Below are positions 38,844 to 51,066 of a DNA stretch of 64,000 nt, one piece after another (the stretch's first letter is position 1; the number at the start of each line of letters is the position of its first letter). The notes beneath the pieces were generated by a model that was given only the letters and a program-made list of their open reading frames with translations, ran no database searches and was not told the DNA's origin. The stretch is taken from positions 5,691,001 through 5,755,000 of the forward strand of contig JAYKKT010000064.1 of assembly GCA_036023115.1 (NCBI GenBank). Reading direction: 5' to 3'. The translations under genes and the position numbers were made by a program. The stretch comes from Brasenia schreberi (Eukaryota; Streptophyta; Magnoliopsida; Nymphaeales; Cabombaceae).

Positions 38844-39236
38844 TAGGAGTGTAATTGAGCCGAGTCAAACTCAAGTACAAGCAAACTAGACTCAAATTGT
38901 TAAGAAAATACTTATCTCAAGCTTGAACGCTCAAGGCTCGAGTTATCTTCAAGCAACTGAAGCTTGGCATAAGATCAAGCTTAGTGAGCTCGAATCTAGT
39001 GGTGATTCGAGAATGAGCTCAAACTTAAAAAGTTTTAACCTCGAAGTTTGATGTGGGTAAACCCAAATACATAAAACTTTTAGAATATAAATAAATTTGA
39101 CTCCTATACTAAAAGCACGATTACGCTCGTGAGCTGTTCGAGCCAATATATACTGGCAAGCTTGAGCTCAAAAAGATCGAGTCTAGTTCAAGTATTCTCG
39201 TTTGAGTGTGAGCAGCTCGGCTCACTTGCACCCCTA
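38844..39236. mobile_element. hAT-type MITE, relative of 2655-3039
   Basis: The left end TAGGAGTGTAATTGAGCCGA and the reverse of the right end TAGGGGTGCAAGTGAGCCGA match with few differences. The interior is rich in GAGCTC/CTCGAG motifs, like the element at 2655. No target duplication is visible, probably from age or from insertion beside the GGTTC remnant. Confidence 0.7.
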
Positions 39237-39562
39237 TCAAACCCGTATTTGTGTTTTTGAGGAAATGACATGTATAAATATATCCAAAATGCGTAGGAAC
39301 CATGAAATTGACTACTTTAGACATTAGACCCACTTTCGCGATAATTACCTGGGTTTAAACCATATTTTACGATTAATTAGCCCAGCATCCTTCATGAAAA
39401 GCGGGTTGTATATGGTGATGTGTCTTTAATTTTGAGTACAGGTACGACTGATCCGTTATGATATGAGTCAAAAAGGGTGGTAACGATGAGGTGCAATACT
39501 ATGTCACTCACAATTTACATCTTAAACAACTGATTATATGTCCAAACCATCTTAAATAAAAC

Positions 39563-40140
39563 AAACAATAACAACTAAGTCTTTTCTTATACTAGACGGG
39601 GTCGGCTACATGGATTCTTTGTTTCCACAGAGCGCCCTATCATGTGCCATGTTAGCAGTTAACTCACAATAAGTTAGATCATTCTTTATTATTTCTTTCC
39701 AACACTTTTGTGGTTGTCCTCTACCTCTTTTAATACTTTCAAAATCTAGTTTTTTTTACCTTCTTAGAGGTTCTTCTTTTAATCTTCTTTCTATATATCC
39801 AAACCACCTTAAACGATATTCTCTCATTTTATCCTCTATTGGTGCCACACATAATTTATTTCTAATAACATTATGTATACGGTCTTTTCTTGTATGACCA
39901 CTCTTCTATCTCAACATCTTCATTTTTGTCAGACATCTTTTGTACATGTTGATGATTAATTGCCCAACTCTTATAACTATAAAACATGATAGGTTTAATT
40001 GCTACTTTATAATATTTAACTTTTAACTTTAATGGTATCTTCTTATCACAAAGAATACTTGATGCTCCTCTCCATTTTAACCAACCAGCATTATCTATTG
40101 GTATCTCTCACAATTTGTTTCTAATACAATTGATCGCCAT
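39563..40140 (-). mobile_element. RTE LINE 3' fragment with decayed ORF end
   Basis: Read in reverse, translated pieces match the C-terminal end of the RTE polyprotein seen at 43762 and 63403: 'WLKWRGASSILCDKK', 'IPLKLK', and an arginine-rich tail region. It ends in the common 3' sequence and a GTTGTTATTG tail near 39565. Stops and frameshifts are present. Confidence 0.75.
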
Positions 40141-40952
40141 AGTATGTCAAAAAAATCATTTTGCAATTTTTTTGAGAGACGCTTGTGGCTTGAGAGTTAT
40201 GCTCTCATAGCGTATCTCCACCGTTCTAAGCATAGTGAATAACATTGCCTCCACTGGCAAACATAGGCCCGTATATTTTCTCCATTTCTGCATACTTATA
40301 CATTCCTAACGAGTTATGCTGGCACAAGGAGCCATGGCTCTTCGGTCTATGGGCTCGACTAAAAATTACTTTAGACTAGAAAGTCGCGGATCGAGTCTGC
40401 ATATCTAATAGCAATCTGCCTAACCCCAGCTTAACAATCAAAAGAAAGGGGAACAAAAAAAAACAATCACACAATATCTCGAAAAGGGCATCAAGGTTTG
40501 GCTTCATCTTCCACCCATTTCTGAACAAGGACTTGAGAGTGATTTCTGCATTTTACTAGTAGCTCAATAAAGGGCACCTCAGAGAAGGGTGGTGCACAGA
40601 GAATAGCTAGGGGGTCGATTCACATGTTGAAAGTCATGAGTTTGATATCCAGAGTGTGCATATCTCTTTGGCCTCCCCCCAAAAAAACAATTGCTTTGTC
40701 TTAGCATTTCAATCATGAAATCCCTTCGAGGGCAAAAATTTATCATGAGTATAATATACTATACCACATATCGTCTGTCATTGTCTTCTAACAGAACTAC
40801 CCGTCATAAATATAGAAGTTTGAAAATCTCATTCCATTTGAAGCAAATCCTATGAATGGGCAAAAATGAACCGCGCCCTATCTTGAACCCATTATCTCAT
40901 AAATATGTTAAACAACTCTAGCTTGAAAAATAGAACGCCACCATAATAGTTT
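40141..40952. other. Spacer with SINE remnants
   Basis: A tRNA-like stretch near 40340-40420 and a family-2 SINE remnant at about 40601-40675 (ending GTCATGAGTTTGATATCCAG) are the only recognisable contents. The last part is the 3' flank of the Asterix-like gene. Confidence 0.45.
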
Positions 40953-41929
40953 CTATTTTCCTGATGCCTGCCTTGAAGCGTTCAAATAGTTTGTGACCAA
41001 TCCCATGACAGCAAACCTGTTCAAATCACCGAACCGCAACTGGAAATATCAGATGAAATGAAGTTCCAAATGAAACGCGTGAAAGAAAAAGGTATAGTTT
41101 TGCATACTTTTGACATCTCGATAAAGCATTTTGACATACATCTAAATGATGGATTTCTTCTTGAAGTTTTGATTAAAGATGTATTGTGTTGACTTGGAGC
41201 ACACCAAACACAAGATCCACATTTTTGTGCAAACTATAAAAGCAGATTCGAGAACATATGTGAATCAAGTTGAACATCTTAAAACTCAATCTGGAAATTA
41301 ATGTGACTTGTGAGGTCCAAACAAATCGAGGCACTCAAAAGCCACCTTTAAAATAGTCATATACAAGAGACATTTAGAAGACCTGGGGTACTTCAGGTTG
41401 ACATGATCGTGGGGCACATTTGCCTCTTCATGGTCTCAAAAGATGCTGCATAAACGTATTTTCCAATACAAGCAGGGATATGCAACCAATAGAATCGAAC
41501 AGGACATGGCAGCATCTTGAAATATGGAGATTTTATTATGAACAATTCTAAAGTAACAAATCCCCAAAAGGTGATATTATTATATAATCCTAGTTCCAAA
41601 CCATTGTGATTTACAACAATATTTGTGACCTTGTATAAACCCTTGGGTTCATTGCATTTTTATGGCTTTGTGTATGTTTTATACGTGCTCTTAACCAACA
41701 ACATTTTCTTGATCCGTTGAAACTCAATGGCTAGAAGAACTGCAGAAACACTAACGAGAAAGTATAACAAAACAGAAATGCATCAACCATTCATATGCTA
41801 TTCAGATTACCAAAATGGAAGGACTTACATAAAAGCCATTGACATTTGTTTCAGATCAGTTTCCACATTCTTCATGTTTGCCAATGATTGAGCACAAAAT
41901 ATGAGAGCCAGCCACGAGCAAAGCTTGTA
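40953..41929 (-). CDS. Asterix-like protein, last two exons only
   Basis: Two minus-strand exons encode the C-terminal part of a plant Asterix protein (WDR83OS/PAT-complex family), a small ER membrane protein that helps insert multi-span proteins. The upstream exon (41829-41929) begins after an AG acceptor and encodes 'YKLCSWLALIFCAQSLANMK', continuing to a split Met codon at a GT donor. The last exon (40953-41016) completes that codon and encodes 'FAVMGLVTNYLN' before TAG at 40953-40955. The two exons join in frame. The N-terminal exon or exons were not found up to about 47 kb; an RTE LINE at 42580-44405 lies upstream and may sit in the preceding intron. The family identity rests on motif memory and is fairly firm; whether the gene is whole is unknown. 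Confidence 0.7.
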
Positions 41930-42579
41930 CTGCATCAAGATCAAAGCAAACATCAGAAGGGAAATGTAGCTGCACAAAACCACAAACTACAACTATCAAC
42001 AGGAGATATAGCAGCAATCGAAACTTCCAAGATATAACAAGATGAACAAAATGATTAGAAAACATTTAAAAGAATCAAATGACGAGAATAGTTTCCATAA
42101 AAACTATCTAAAAGTTGACGCATCACTTTGCAGTTCAGCTCCTACAAGTGAAGCTGAGGAGCCTCAGAGAAGTCTGATGAAACCAGTCCATGAATCAAAA
42201 ATATCAGAATTACATCTCAAACTTCCAAGCTTTTTTTCTCCCAGGATTTCAAATTAAGAAAGTTCCATACAAATTTCCATAAGAAAGAGGGAGAGAATAG
42301 TTCCCAGCAAAACATATGAATGCTCATAAAACAGAACTACCAATCATGCATTTAACTTTTTCCTAGAAACATAAATACAATAATACAAGGTGTATAAAAT
42401 AACTATAGCAAAGTTTTTGTTCAGACAGAATGAGTAATCAGCACATGGAAGAAAATAGCACAAAAACTTGAAGTCTCCATTAGGTAACGTGGTGACAAAC
42501 TTGAGCTCCTATGCGTAGAGTGTAGAGATTTACGATAAGCAAATCCATAGACTTATGTGGTAGAGACTATAGGTTTACG
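41930..42579. other. Probable intron or flank of the Asterix-like gene
   Basis: AT-rich sequence on the 5' side of the exon at 41829-41929. The small open frame at 42042-42257 (+) has no recognisable domain. No further Asterix-like exon could be read here on the minus strand. Confidence 0.4.
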
Positions 42580-44405
42580 AGAAGGCATGTTACAAATTAT
42601 ATTATGCCACGAAGACTAGTGAAAAAAGTTATTAGTGAAGCAAAAGCCAAAATTTAAGAGGATTTATATAAAAGGCTTAACTCAAAAGAAGGTGAAAGAT
42701 ATTTTTAGGATAGCGCAGGCTAAAGATAAGAAAATTAAGGATCTTACTTTTGTTAGATGCATCAAAGATGAGGATGAGAAGATTCTAGTGGCGAATAATG
42801 ATATAAAAAATTGATGGAAAATTTATTTCTATAAGTTTTTTAATGAAAATACAAAAGGTAGTATGAGCTTAGGAGAGTTGGCCAAATCAAAAAAGTATAT
42901 TAACCACAATTTCTATTTGCGTATTCAAAAAAAATGAAGTAAAAGAGGCTCTTAAATATATGAAGGTTGGTAAATTTTAAGGATGAGACAATATTCATAT
43001 AGAAGTATGGAAATCCTAAGAGAGATGGGACTCATTTTGCTCATAAGGCTATTTAATGAAATATAGAAAACCCAAAAATGCCCGAGGAATAGAGAGTGAG
43101 TACACTTATACCCATATATAAGAATAAGAGAGACATTCATACATTTAGAATTGTGTGAATTATCGACGTATCAAGTTAATTAGTCATACTATAAAATTAT
43201 GGGAAAGAATTATCGAACGTAGGTTAAGACAAGTATCAAGTAGAACACAAAACCAATTCAGATTCATGCCCGACAAATCTACTATTAAAGTGATTCACCT
43301 AATTGAGACGTCTTATGAAATATTTTAGAATAAAAAAGAAGAACCTTCACATGATATTTATTGATCTATAAAAACTTATAATAGGGTATCAAAAGATGTT
43401 CTTTGGAGAACCTTGGAAAATAGAGGTATCCTACATACATCTTATAAGAGACATGTACAATAGTGCAAAAACATGTGTGAGGACTCATGAAGGAATAACA
43501 GACTCCCTTGAAGTTAATATTGAGTTACATCAGGGATCAAATTTAAGTCCATATTTATTTATATTGGTCAATGATACGTTAACAAGACATATTCAAGATG
43601 AAGTACCTTAGTGTATGTTATTTGCATATGACATTGTGTTAGTCGATGAGTCTAAGGAAAAAGTTAATAGGAAATTGGAATTATGGAGAGAAACGTTAAA
43701 AAGTACTGGCTTCTGACTTAGTAGAACAAAAGCATAATATATAGAATGTAAGTTTGTTCACTTGAGTACTTTAGAGGACATAGAGATTAAGATTGGCACA
43801 CATTGCATCCCTCACAAGAAAAGTTTTAAATACCTAGGGTCAATTTTTAAAAATGATGGAAAAATTGATGGAGATATTACGCATAGAATTAATGTCGGTT
43901 GGTTAAAATGGAGAGGGCCATCAGGTATTCTATGTGATAAGAAGATACCACTAAAGTTAAAAGGTAAATATTATAGAGCAATAATTAGATCTGCTATGTT
44001 TTATGATTCTGAGTGTTAGGCCGTTAATAATCAACATGTACAAAAAAGATGTATGTAGCATAAATGAAGATGTTGAGATGGATGAGTGGTCATACAAGGA
44101 AAGACCGTATACATAATGAGGTTATTAAAAACAATTTGAGTGTAACACCAATAGAGGATAAAATGAGGAAAAATCGTTTAAGATGGTTTAGACATGTAGA
44201 AAGACGACCCAAGGACGCTCCAGTAAGAAGATATGAAAACTAGATTGTGAAAACATTAAAAGGGAAAGAGGACGATCACAAAAGTGTTTGAAAGAAATAT
44301 AGTTTATATTGAGTTAAATGGTAGCATGGCACATGATAAGACTCTGTGGAAACAAAGAATCCATGTAGTTGACCCCATCTAGTATGGGAAAAGACTTAGT
44401 TGTTG
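42580..44405 (+). mobile_element. RTE LINE, longest copy, decayed reverse transcriptase
   Basis: Translated fragments follow the RTE polyprotein order. 'VKKVISEAKAK' and 'EDLYKRLNSKEGER' lie at about 42627-42700, 'VRCIKDEDEKILV' at about 42750-42795, and the reverse-transcriptase blocks 'NQFRFMPDKST' at about 43250-43280 and 'HQGSNLSPYLFILV' at about 43528-43570. The catalytic box is damaged ('FAYDIVL' where FADD is expected), and 43762-44019 encodes 'FKYLGSIFKNDGKIDGD'. It ends with the common 3' block and a TTGTTGTTG tail at about 44397-44408. Stops and frameshifts are numerous. The 5' half, including the endonuclease, is missing. Confidence 0.88.
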
Positions 44406-45431
44406 TTGTCATGTGGTAGAAGCCGGGTAGAAGCCAACTATCAAGGTACTTTTTCAAATATAAAGATCAATCAAAAAAAGTTCTTCAGATATGAGTGTCT
44501 TCATCCATTTTCCTTCCATCATATTCATCTTCTTAAACACTATAACTGCATGACAGAACAACTCATAAATGGTCTGATTGTTTCAAATGAAACCATAGCA
44601 TATCGCACATAAACACTGGAAGAATGGAAAATGTACAGAACTATAAAAGCAATGGGGAAAACTAGAGATCATAAAGACAAGTCTTTCATTAGGGCTAAAA
44701 TGACAAACCCTTATAGAGATTGACCTCCTTGAGTTTTTAGAAAGATCACTACACCCCTGAACAGAAAACTTTGCCTACAATATGTACCAAACACAAAATG
44801 TAACTGAAGATACATTACAACAACAACAACAACTAAGCCTTTTCCCATACTAACTGAAGATACATTACATAGAAAAATTGCAGATCAACAATTACATCAG
44901 CAAATACGTGAATCTCTCAATGTACTCTTCCTCCAACTCGTAATGAACCTACAAAATTTGAAACTTTAATGTAGGTAGACTCTTGGTATGTATATAGAAT
45001 CTGATACAGTATAAGTTCTGGTAATAACGTAGAGACGACACTCTATCCAATGTTAGGTTGTCATCTGCAATGGAAATCAATCTGTATATGCTTCATAATT
45101 CAATCTCACTCTGGATTTTGAGCTACATGGATAGCCTTTGGTTGTTCCAAACAAAGGTTTGCTATCTCCAGTAATCCCCATGTCCTTCAACAAATCAGAC
45201 ATTTGTCACAAGGTTTGTTGCAAACTCGTTCTGGCTTGGAATGTTCTCTGCTAGAAAATGCCACTTCAATGCCCAAAAAATATTTTAGGAAATGGTCCTT
45301 CACTTAAAGCATCTTCCTAAGTAGTGTTTTAGTATCTTTAATTTTTCCTCTTCCTCATCAATAATAATCATATGAATCATTATGATATGAAATTATGAAT
45401 AATGTACATAGACATATTATCATAATAGGAA
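44406..45431. other. Spacer with a short reversed RTE tail
   Basis: At about 44818-44850 the sequence CAACAACAACAACTAAGCC followed by TTTTCCCATACT is a reversed RTE tail; a near-copy of AACTGAAGATACATTACA on both sides (44802 and 44851) looks like its target-site duplication. The rest holds nothing recognisable. Confidence 0.55.
44819..44850 (-). mobile_element. Tiny RTE stump with target duplication
   Basis: Only about 32 bases of the RTE 3' end are present, reversed. The flanking AACTGAAGATACATTACA occurs directly before and after, consistent with a target-site duplication of about 18 bp. Confidence 0.75.
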
Positions 45432-45535
45432 TACACAGATGATAGCAGCCAGAGCGATAGCTCAACAACAGTGGGGTCTGATGCCCTTGCTGCAGGCGGG
45501 AGTTTGACTAATGGAGGGTGCACAGATTCGGCCTC
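45432..45535 (+). mobile_element. tRNA-derived SINE (family 1)
   Basis: AGAGCGATAGCTCAACAACA (A box area) is followed by GGGAGTTTGACTAATGGAGG (B box area) and TTCGGCCTCCTG, the same order as the copies at 1347 and 24561. Confidence 0.6.
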
Positions 45536-46355
45536 CTGTTGTAACAAAAGATGAATACAAGATGATAAAGTGATGAACAATGTAAGGCTATAACTCTCAA
45601 TTGCTTCATAGTTGAAGCAAAATTTTCAAACTGACCTTTATGGAGTTGTTTAAATCCATAAAATGCTAACCTCATACTAAAATACTCTTTCATGAGAATT
45701 CCATGAATATTTCTCCAACCAAGTGACTCTCAAGAAATCTAGTCTAACATTAAGTTGCCAGACACTCTACTGCTCCACCACTAATACTCCAAATAAGGTG
45801 CAAATGGTGATCATGTGGGTCACAGGCAAAAATGAGCATGATCAATTCGAACTTCCTGGCGAAACCTCTTATTGCAACCAACCTAGACTTGTACCTCTAT
45901 TGATTTACCTGCTTTGGCTTTCATTTTTACACACCCATGTCTACAACTAGCAATGCTCTTCTCTTAGGAGGTGGAACCATGCCTCACTTTTACTGATGCA
46001 CTCAATGCACTTAGCTCATCAGCACTTGCATTCTATCTTTTGCCTATAGTAGCAGGTTCTTGAGAAGTCTTAGATTCATCTCTGGCAAAATAGAGGCTAC
46101 AAACATTTAATAAGTGACAGAAAAAGAATTATAAGAAACAGTCAGGTCCAACATACCAATGCAATTGAAGTACAAAGGAAACTTGATTGGCAAATAAAAT
46201 TGTGAAAACTTAACTTTTGGGGGCCTATGATTTGTGAAAACATACAACTATGTTGTCCGTAGATTAAATTTGTTCATGGATTGGATTTCACTTGACTGTC
46301 TATGGCTCCTTTGCATGTAATAGGGGTAGAAGTATTGTAATGCACTGTATGTTAC
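45536..46355. other. Spacer without recognised genes
   Basis: Short open frames only; no domain, tRNA or repeat of note was recognised. Confidence 0.4.
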
Positions 46356-46356
46356 A

Positions 46357-46387
<31 letters not shown>

Positions 46388-46490
46388 CCTCCCTCCCTCC
46401 CTCCCTCCCTCCCTCCCTCCTTCATATTTAGAGAGTTCCCTCCCTATAATTAATGACAGAATCTCCCTCCCTCCCTCCCTCCCTCTGGCA
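46356..46490. repeat. (CT)n and (CCCT)n microsatellites
   Basis: A (TC)n run (about 46357-46384) is followed by (CCTC)n runs (about 46384-46422 and 46464-46486) separated by a short AT-rich stretch. Confidence 0.9.
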
Positions 46491-49400
46491 GTGCTGGGTG
46501 CATCAAACACTGAATTGCAAGCCAAAAGGGAGAATACACATAGATGGTGCACTTCAAATGCATGCTTAATTTGCACATGTAACACATATCGGCCTTCACG
46601 GAACACATACGCATGAAAGAAACACTCCACCAGATAATTCGGTCGCAGTAAAAACAAGCTCTGGAAAGACGGTAAGAAATGCGTGATGACAGCTGTGGGG
46701 CAGCAAGGCAAACAGTTTGACAAAGAAGCAGTGGGCATTGAAAATTGAAAGCGCCAACGGTTGCCTTACAAAGAAAATGAGCTGGCGGCCATAAAGCAAA
46801 AGGTTATCGTGCCATAGAAGAAAGTTTGGATTTAGTATGTTTTTATGTGAGAACATTCTTACATACCATAGAGAAGATGCAGAGCACATTTGAACATAAG
46901 AGTGGTTATAAAAAGGAATCGATTAAGATCGCTAGACACTCGACAAAATGACTCTTTACTTCTATTTATCGATCTACATGAGTAGCGGGTTCAATTTGGA
47001 TATTAAGTACAAAAATGATATCATCAATTCAGAGGATCTTTACCACTCGTTATGTCTATAAGACAATAGTTCTCTCAACCGTATAATTTTAACAATACAT
47101 AAAGTAAACAATATACAGGAGATGCTACCTGAACAAGACAAAAGCAACTTCTCCGGCAAACACATGTATAATACAAATAGCAAATATCACAATGTGATAG
47201 ATCATACCATAATCACGCTAGTAATCGCGATCCGTTCAACGTCCATCTACTTCGCCATTGTCAACAGACTGATTGTCTGGCACAAATAATTGTCACTAGC
47301 AATATTCTCAATTATGGATATCCCATATCTACAACATTTAATCTTATCGGACTGTATCTTATATTTGGCACTAACACTTAATGTTCCACTTAAGTACCAA
47401 GTCGGAGAGAAACTTACGCTCGAAAGCTTAACTGAGAATTCATAATGATCTATAGGTTGTCTCAAAGACACCTGCATGTTCTGCTAAAAATCAGTTTTTA
47501 CACCATGAGGAGTAATATGCAAATGACGACGCTGGGAATAAAGGCAGGACGCCAATCGCTCATAATTAGCTATCGCTGCTACACGCTTCGATAAGACCTA
47601 TAAATACATAGACTCCTACTATCAATTTTGCTTTCTTCATGGACCGTATCTGTTAATGATAGCTATGATTATCAATCATGAACGCATATGGAATATATCA
47701 AGCAACCACCAACCTAAAGAGTTGCCCGTCATTAGTAATTCGACAATATATGGATAGCTTTAACGATATTTTTTTCGAATGCAACGATATATGCACCAAC
47801 TAACTCCTGGCACATATTAAGGGATATGTATTTTTCACACATGAACGATTCATAGTACCTCGTTTCCATAGATATACTATCGAGTTTTAAGTAACCTTAG
47901 GTAACTATATTATTATTATGTATATTATAAAATTATTTCACAGTATTAAAAACTTCGCAGAAGATTTAGATTTTACATAACGCCGGAAATTCGTTTATGA
48001 TACGTTAATTAACTCCCTCTATTTCAACACGCCTCTACTATTGTTGTTATAAGGAGGAAAATCACCAGGACGGTAACAATTTTTTCACACCAATCACTTC
48101 CGCAACAATAAGTATAGATGGGGCTGATATATTAACCTACATATTGATATTGATTCCTCACTGCTTTTTCAAATGATTTAGTTTATATCGGATTAGATCT
48201 TGAGTTTTTTAACCAAGTATAAACATGTTAGTTTTCACTTGTAATACTATTTAGACTTTCCAAATCTCCTTACATATTCTTTCAATACTACAATCTCGTA
48301 AAATATTTATTACTTGAAATCACATAGCTTAATAGTATTACAACATTAAACTTGATTACATCATATACCAAACGTTTAAATAATTATTCAATTATAACTA
48401 ATATTTGGTCATATATTTTAGACCGCTAGGAAGTAAGGATAAATTAAAACTGTAGTTTTCAAAAATTTGTAACATTGAATCAGATTTTCCAAACCACGTT
48501 ATACTTCTTAAAAAATTATTATGTTTTTAACTGATAGTTGCCAAACTAGGGCCATTCTTTTTCACCACAATTCCACATGCGTTAGTTAGTTTCTATTTCT
48601 TCAAAAAAGGCTTAATTTGATACCTCTATCTTCTGCAAAAAGATTTATAGTTGAGCAGAGAATGTTAGGATACTTTACGTCCAACATAAATTTTATTCAT
48701 AGGGGGTGAAATGACCTGTATTTAATTTATTTGATAGAAATCTTCATTTCAAAATGGAAGTGGACCACAAATGACTATTCACGATATATATCCAATATAC
48801 CAAATCAGACATTTTCTAAAACTCTTTATAAGATATATTATATTTTTTTTAAATATCATTATATCATTTTTCCTTTACTATTGTATATCAATGTACTCAG
48901 ATAATACAATAATTAGATAAGTCAATAATATTTTCGCTTGTGTATAAAACTTAATTAAAGCTACCTACATAAAAATGTTGATATCGCATCAATTAAGATT
49001 TCACAATTTCAGATGAATATTATATTATATTTTTATACTGCAAGTATCTAATTTACTTGTTTCATCAAAATTAGCTATAAGCTTCAAAAATTTGTCATAA
49101 TCACACATTGAACATTAATAATATATCCTTCTATATTCTTAATCGACATATAATAATTGCATGGATATACAAAGAAAACTATTCACCACATTTTTATTTA
49201 CGCTATCAAGTACTATATATTGCTTATAAATATCTCATTGAGCCACCAATTTTACATAATTTTTTACTTTAGAATTTACTTTTGCAACTTCGTGTCCAAC
49301 ATTTTTCAAGTCTTTAAAAATCATTATTTAGTTGATTTAATTTCGACACGCTTCGAAACGGCGTTAAACTAACATTTTTTGCAAAACTTACAATGCCGAT

Positions 49401-51066
49401 CACCAAGAATTACATAAACATTTTTATTTAAAAATTATTTCTATGACTAACATTCAATTAGTAAGTCCAGAATCACCCAAGCCTAATCACATGATTGATC
49501 GTTCAAGTTACTATTTTCACATAATCTTTTCTTTTAAGTATTTCAGTAAAAACCAACACTTCACTATTAGTTTGATAACACTTACCCCTTTTCACACACT
49601 AATCCTTCTTCTGTAATTTGCTCCTTTTTACCTACATGCAAAATATTTTCAATTAATAAAACCTTATATAGATGACAACAAAGTCATGTCCCACAATGTT
49701 ATTCCCTCTAGTCAATCAAATAACATTCCATGTCTTGTTTTGCATATTATTAATCTTATTATAAAAAGTTACAGCTTAAATCATGATTGAAACTTTTGCA
49801 AAACAAATCCTATGTCTTTTTCTTACTTCTGCACTTATTAGGTAGCAACATATTAATCATATGACATGATATTAATATTGTTAGAACATCTTCAAGTTTA
49901 CAGAATTGATGCCTTGGCCAAAAATCATTAAGTCTTATGACCAAAATAATTTTGCAATTATATATATACATAAATCAAGTTCTTTAATAAACTTTGATGG
50001 GAAGTCAAACGACATTTTCGTCAGACTTCAAGGTTACCTCCTTGTAGTTTTATCATATTACTCATATCTCAGATCTATGTCTTATCGTACTAATTATCCG
50101 TATGATCAGGTTCATGCTTCATAGCTTATCATGATATACATCACGCCAACTACCATGAGATATTAATTAGCGTATATATATTCATTATTGTGACGATTTT
50201 GAATAATATCGGCGAAGAAGATATTATTCTTCAATATCTATATACACTATAATTTTAAGGCATACTCCTAAATGTAAAGATAGAAAATGAGATTTGTAAT
50301 GAGCATCTTTCAATAGAAGTGAGCATCATTCTCTTTATTTTACTTGAAATTTGGCTCCGGGAGTTGTGTGATAGACCGACAGTTACTGCATTTGTTATTA
50401 ACATTGCATCATAACATACACTGAACCCAGATTTTGAGCCTAAACCAGTTACCACTTTCCAAACATGGTATATGACTGAACTTAAGGGTGTTGTTTTAAA
50501 TCAAGAAAATGCGATTCCAGATGAGATATCCCCTGATTTGGCCCAATTGAACAAATGCATGAAGTTGTTCAGTCAACACAGTTCGTAGTATAAGGTTATG
50601 CCTCTCATAGTTACCTTATCCTCCTAATATGAGTTTTAGCACTAACCAAACTATACGTGAAGATAGCCATGGAAAGCAAATTCTATGGCATAGTTACCAA
50701 AAAGCAAATGTTAGAGGCTGTTGTGATTAGGAAAATGGAGGAACCAACTTTAGCATTATCTAGAAATCAACTTTTTACTAATTGTGGCTTCAGAGTAGTC
50801 CGTAATTAGGATTTCCAAGGTTTTATTGCCAACTAGTTTCTCAGAAAATGCGTTATGAAAAACAAGGTTCTCATGCTGTCATCTAATCACCCTTGGCATT
50901 TTCCTCAAGAACCAATATTAACTAACAAATATTACCCATAGAAATTCAGGCCTCATCACAACAAAGGCCGTGATTTGTCGCTACTCGTGCACACCTTGGT
51001 AGAGTACCGGTCCGCTAAGAACACACCATCATCGCTATTCAGCCATCAACCCAAGACAGAAAGCAC
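46491..51066. other. Long AT-rich gene desert
   Basis: About 4.5 kb with no recognisable gene, transposon coding remnant, SINE or terminal repeat. Open frames are short and compositionally random (for example 49157-49372). From about 47,000 to 50,250 the sequence is strongly AT-rich and lacks the LINE, SINE and MITE debris seen elsewhere. The part from about 50,260 to 51,066 is the 3' flank of the PhzF-like gene. Confidence 0.5.
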
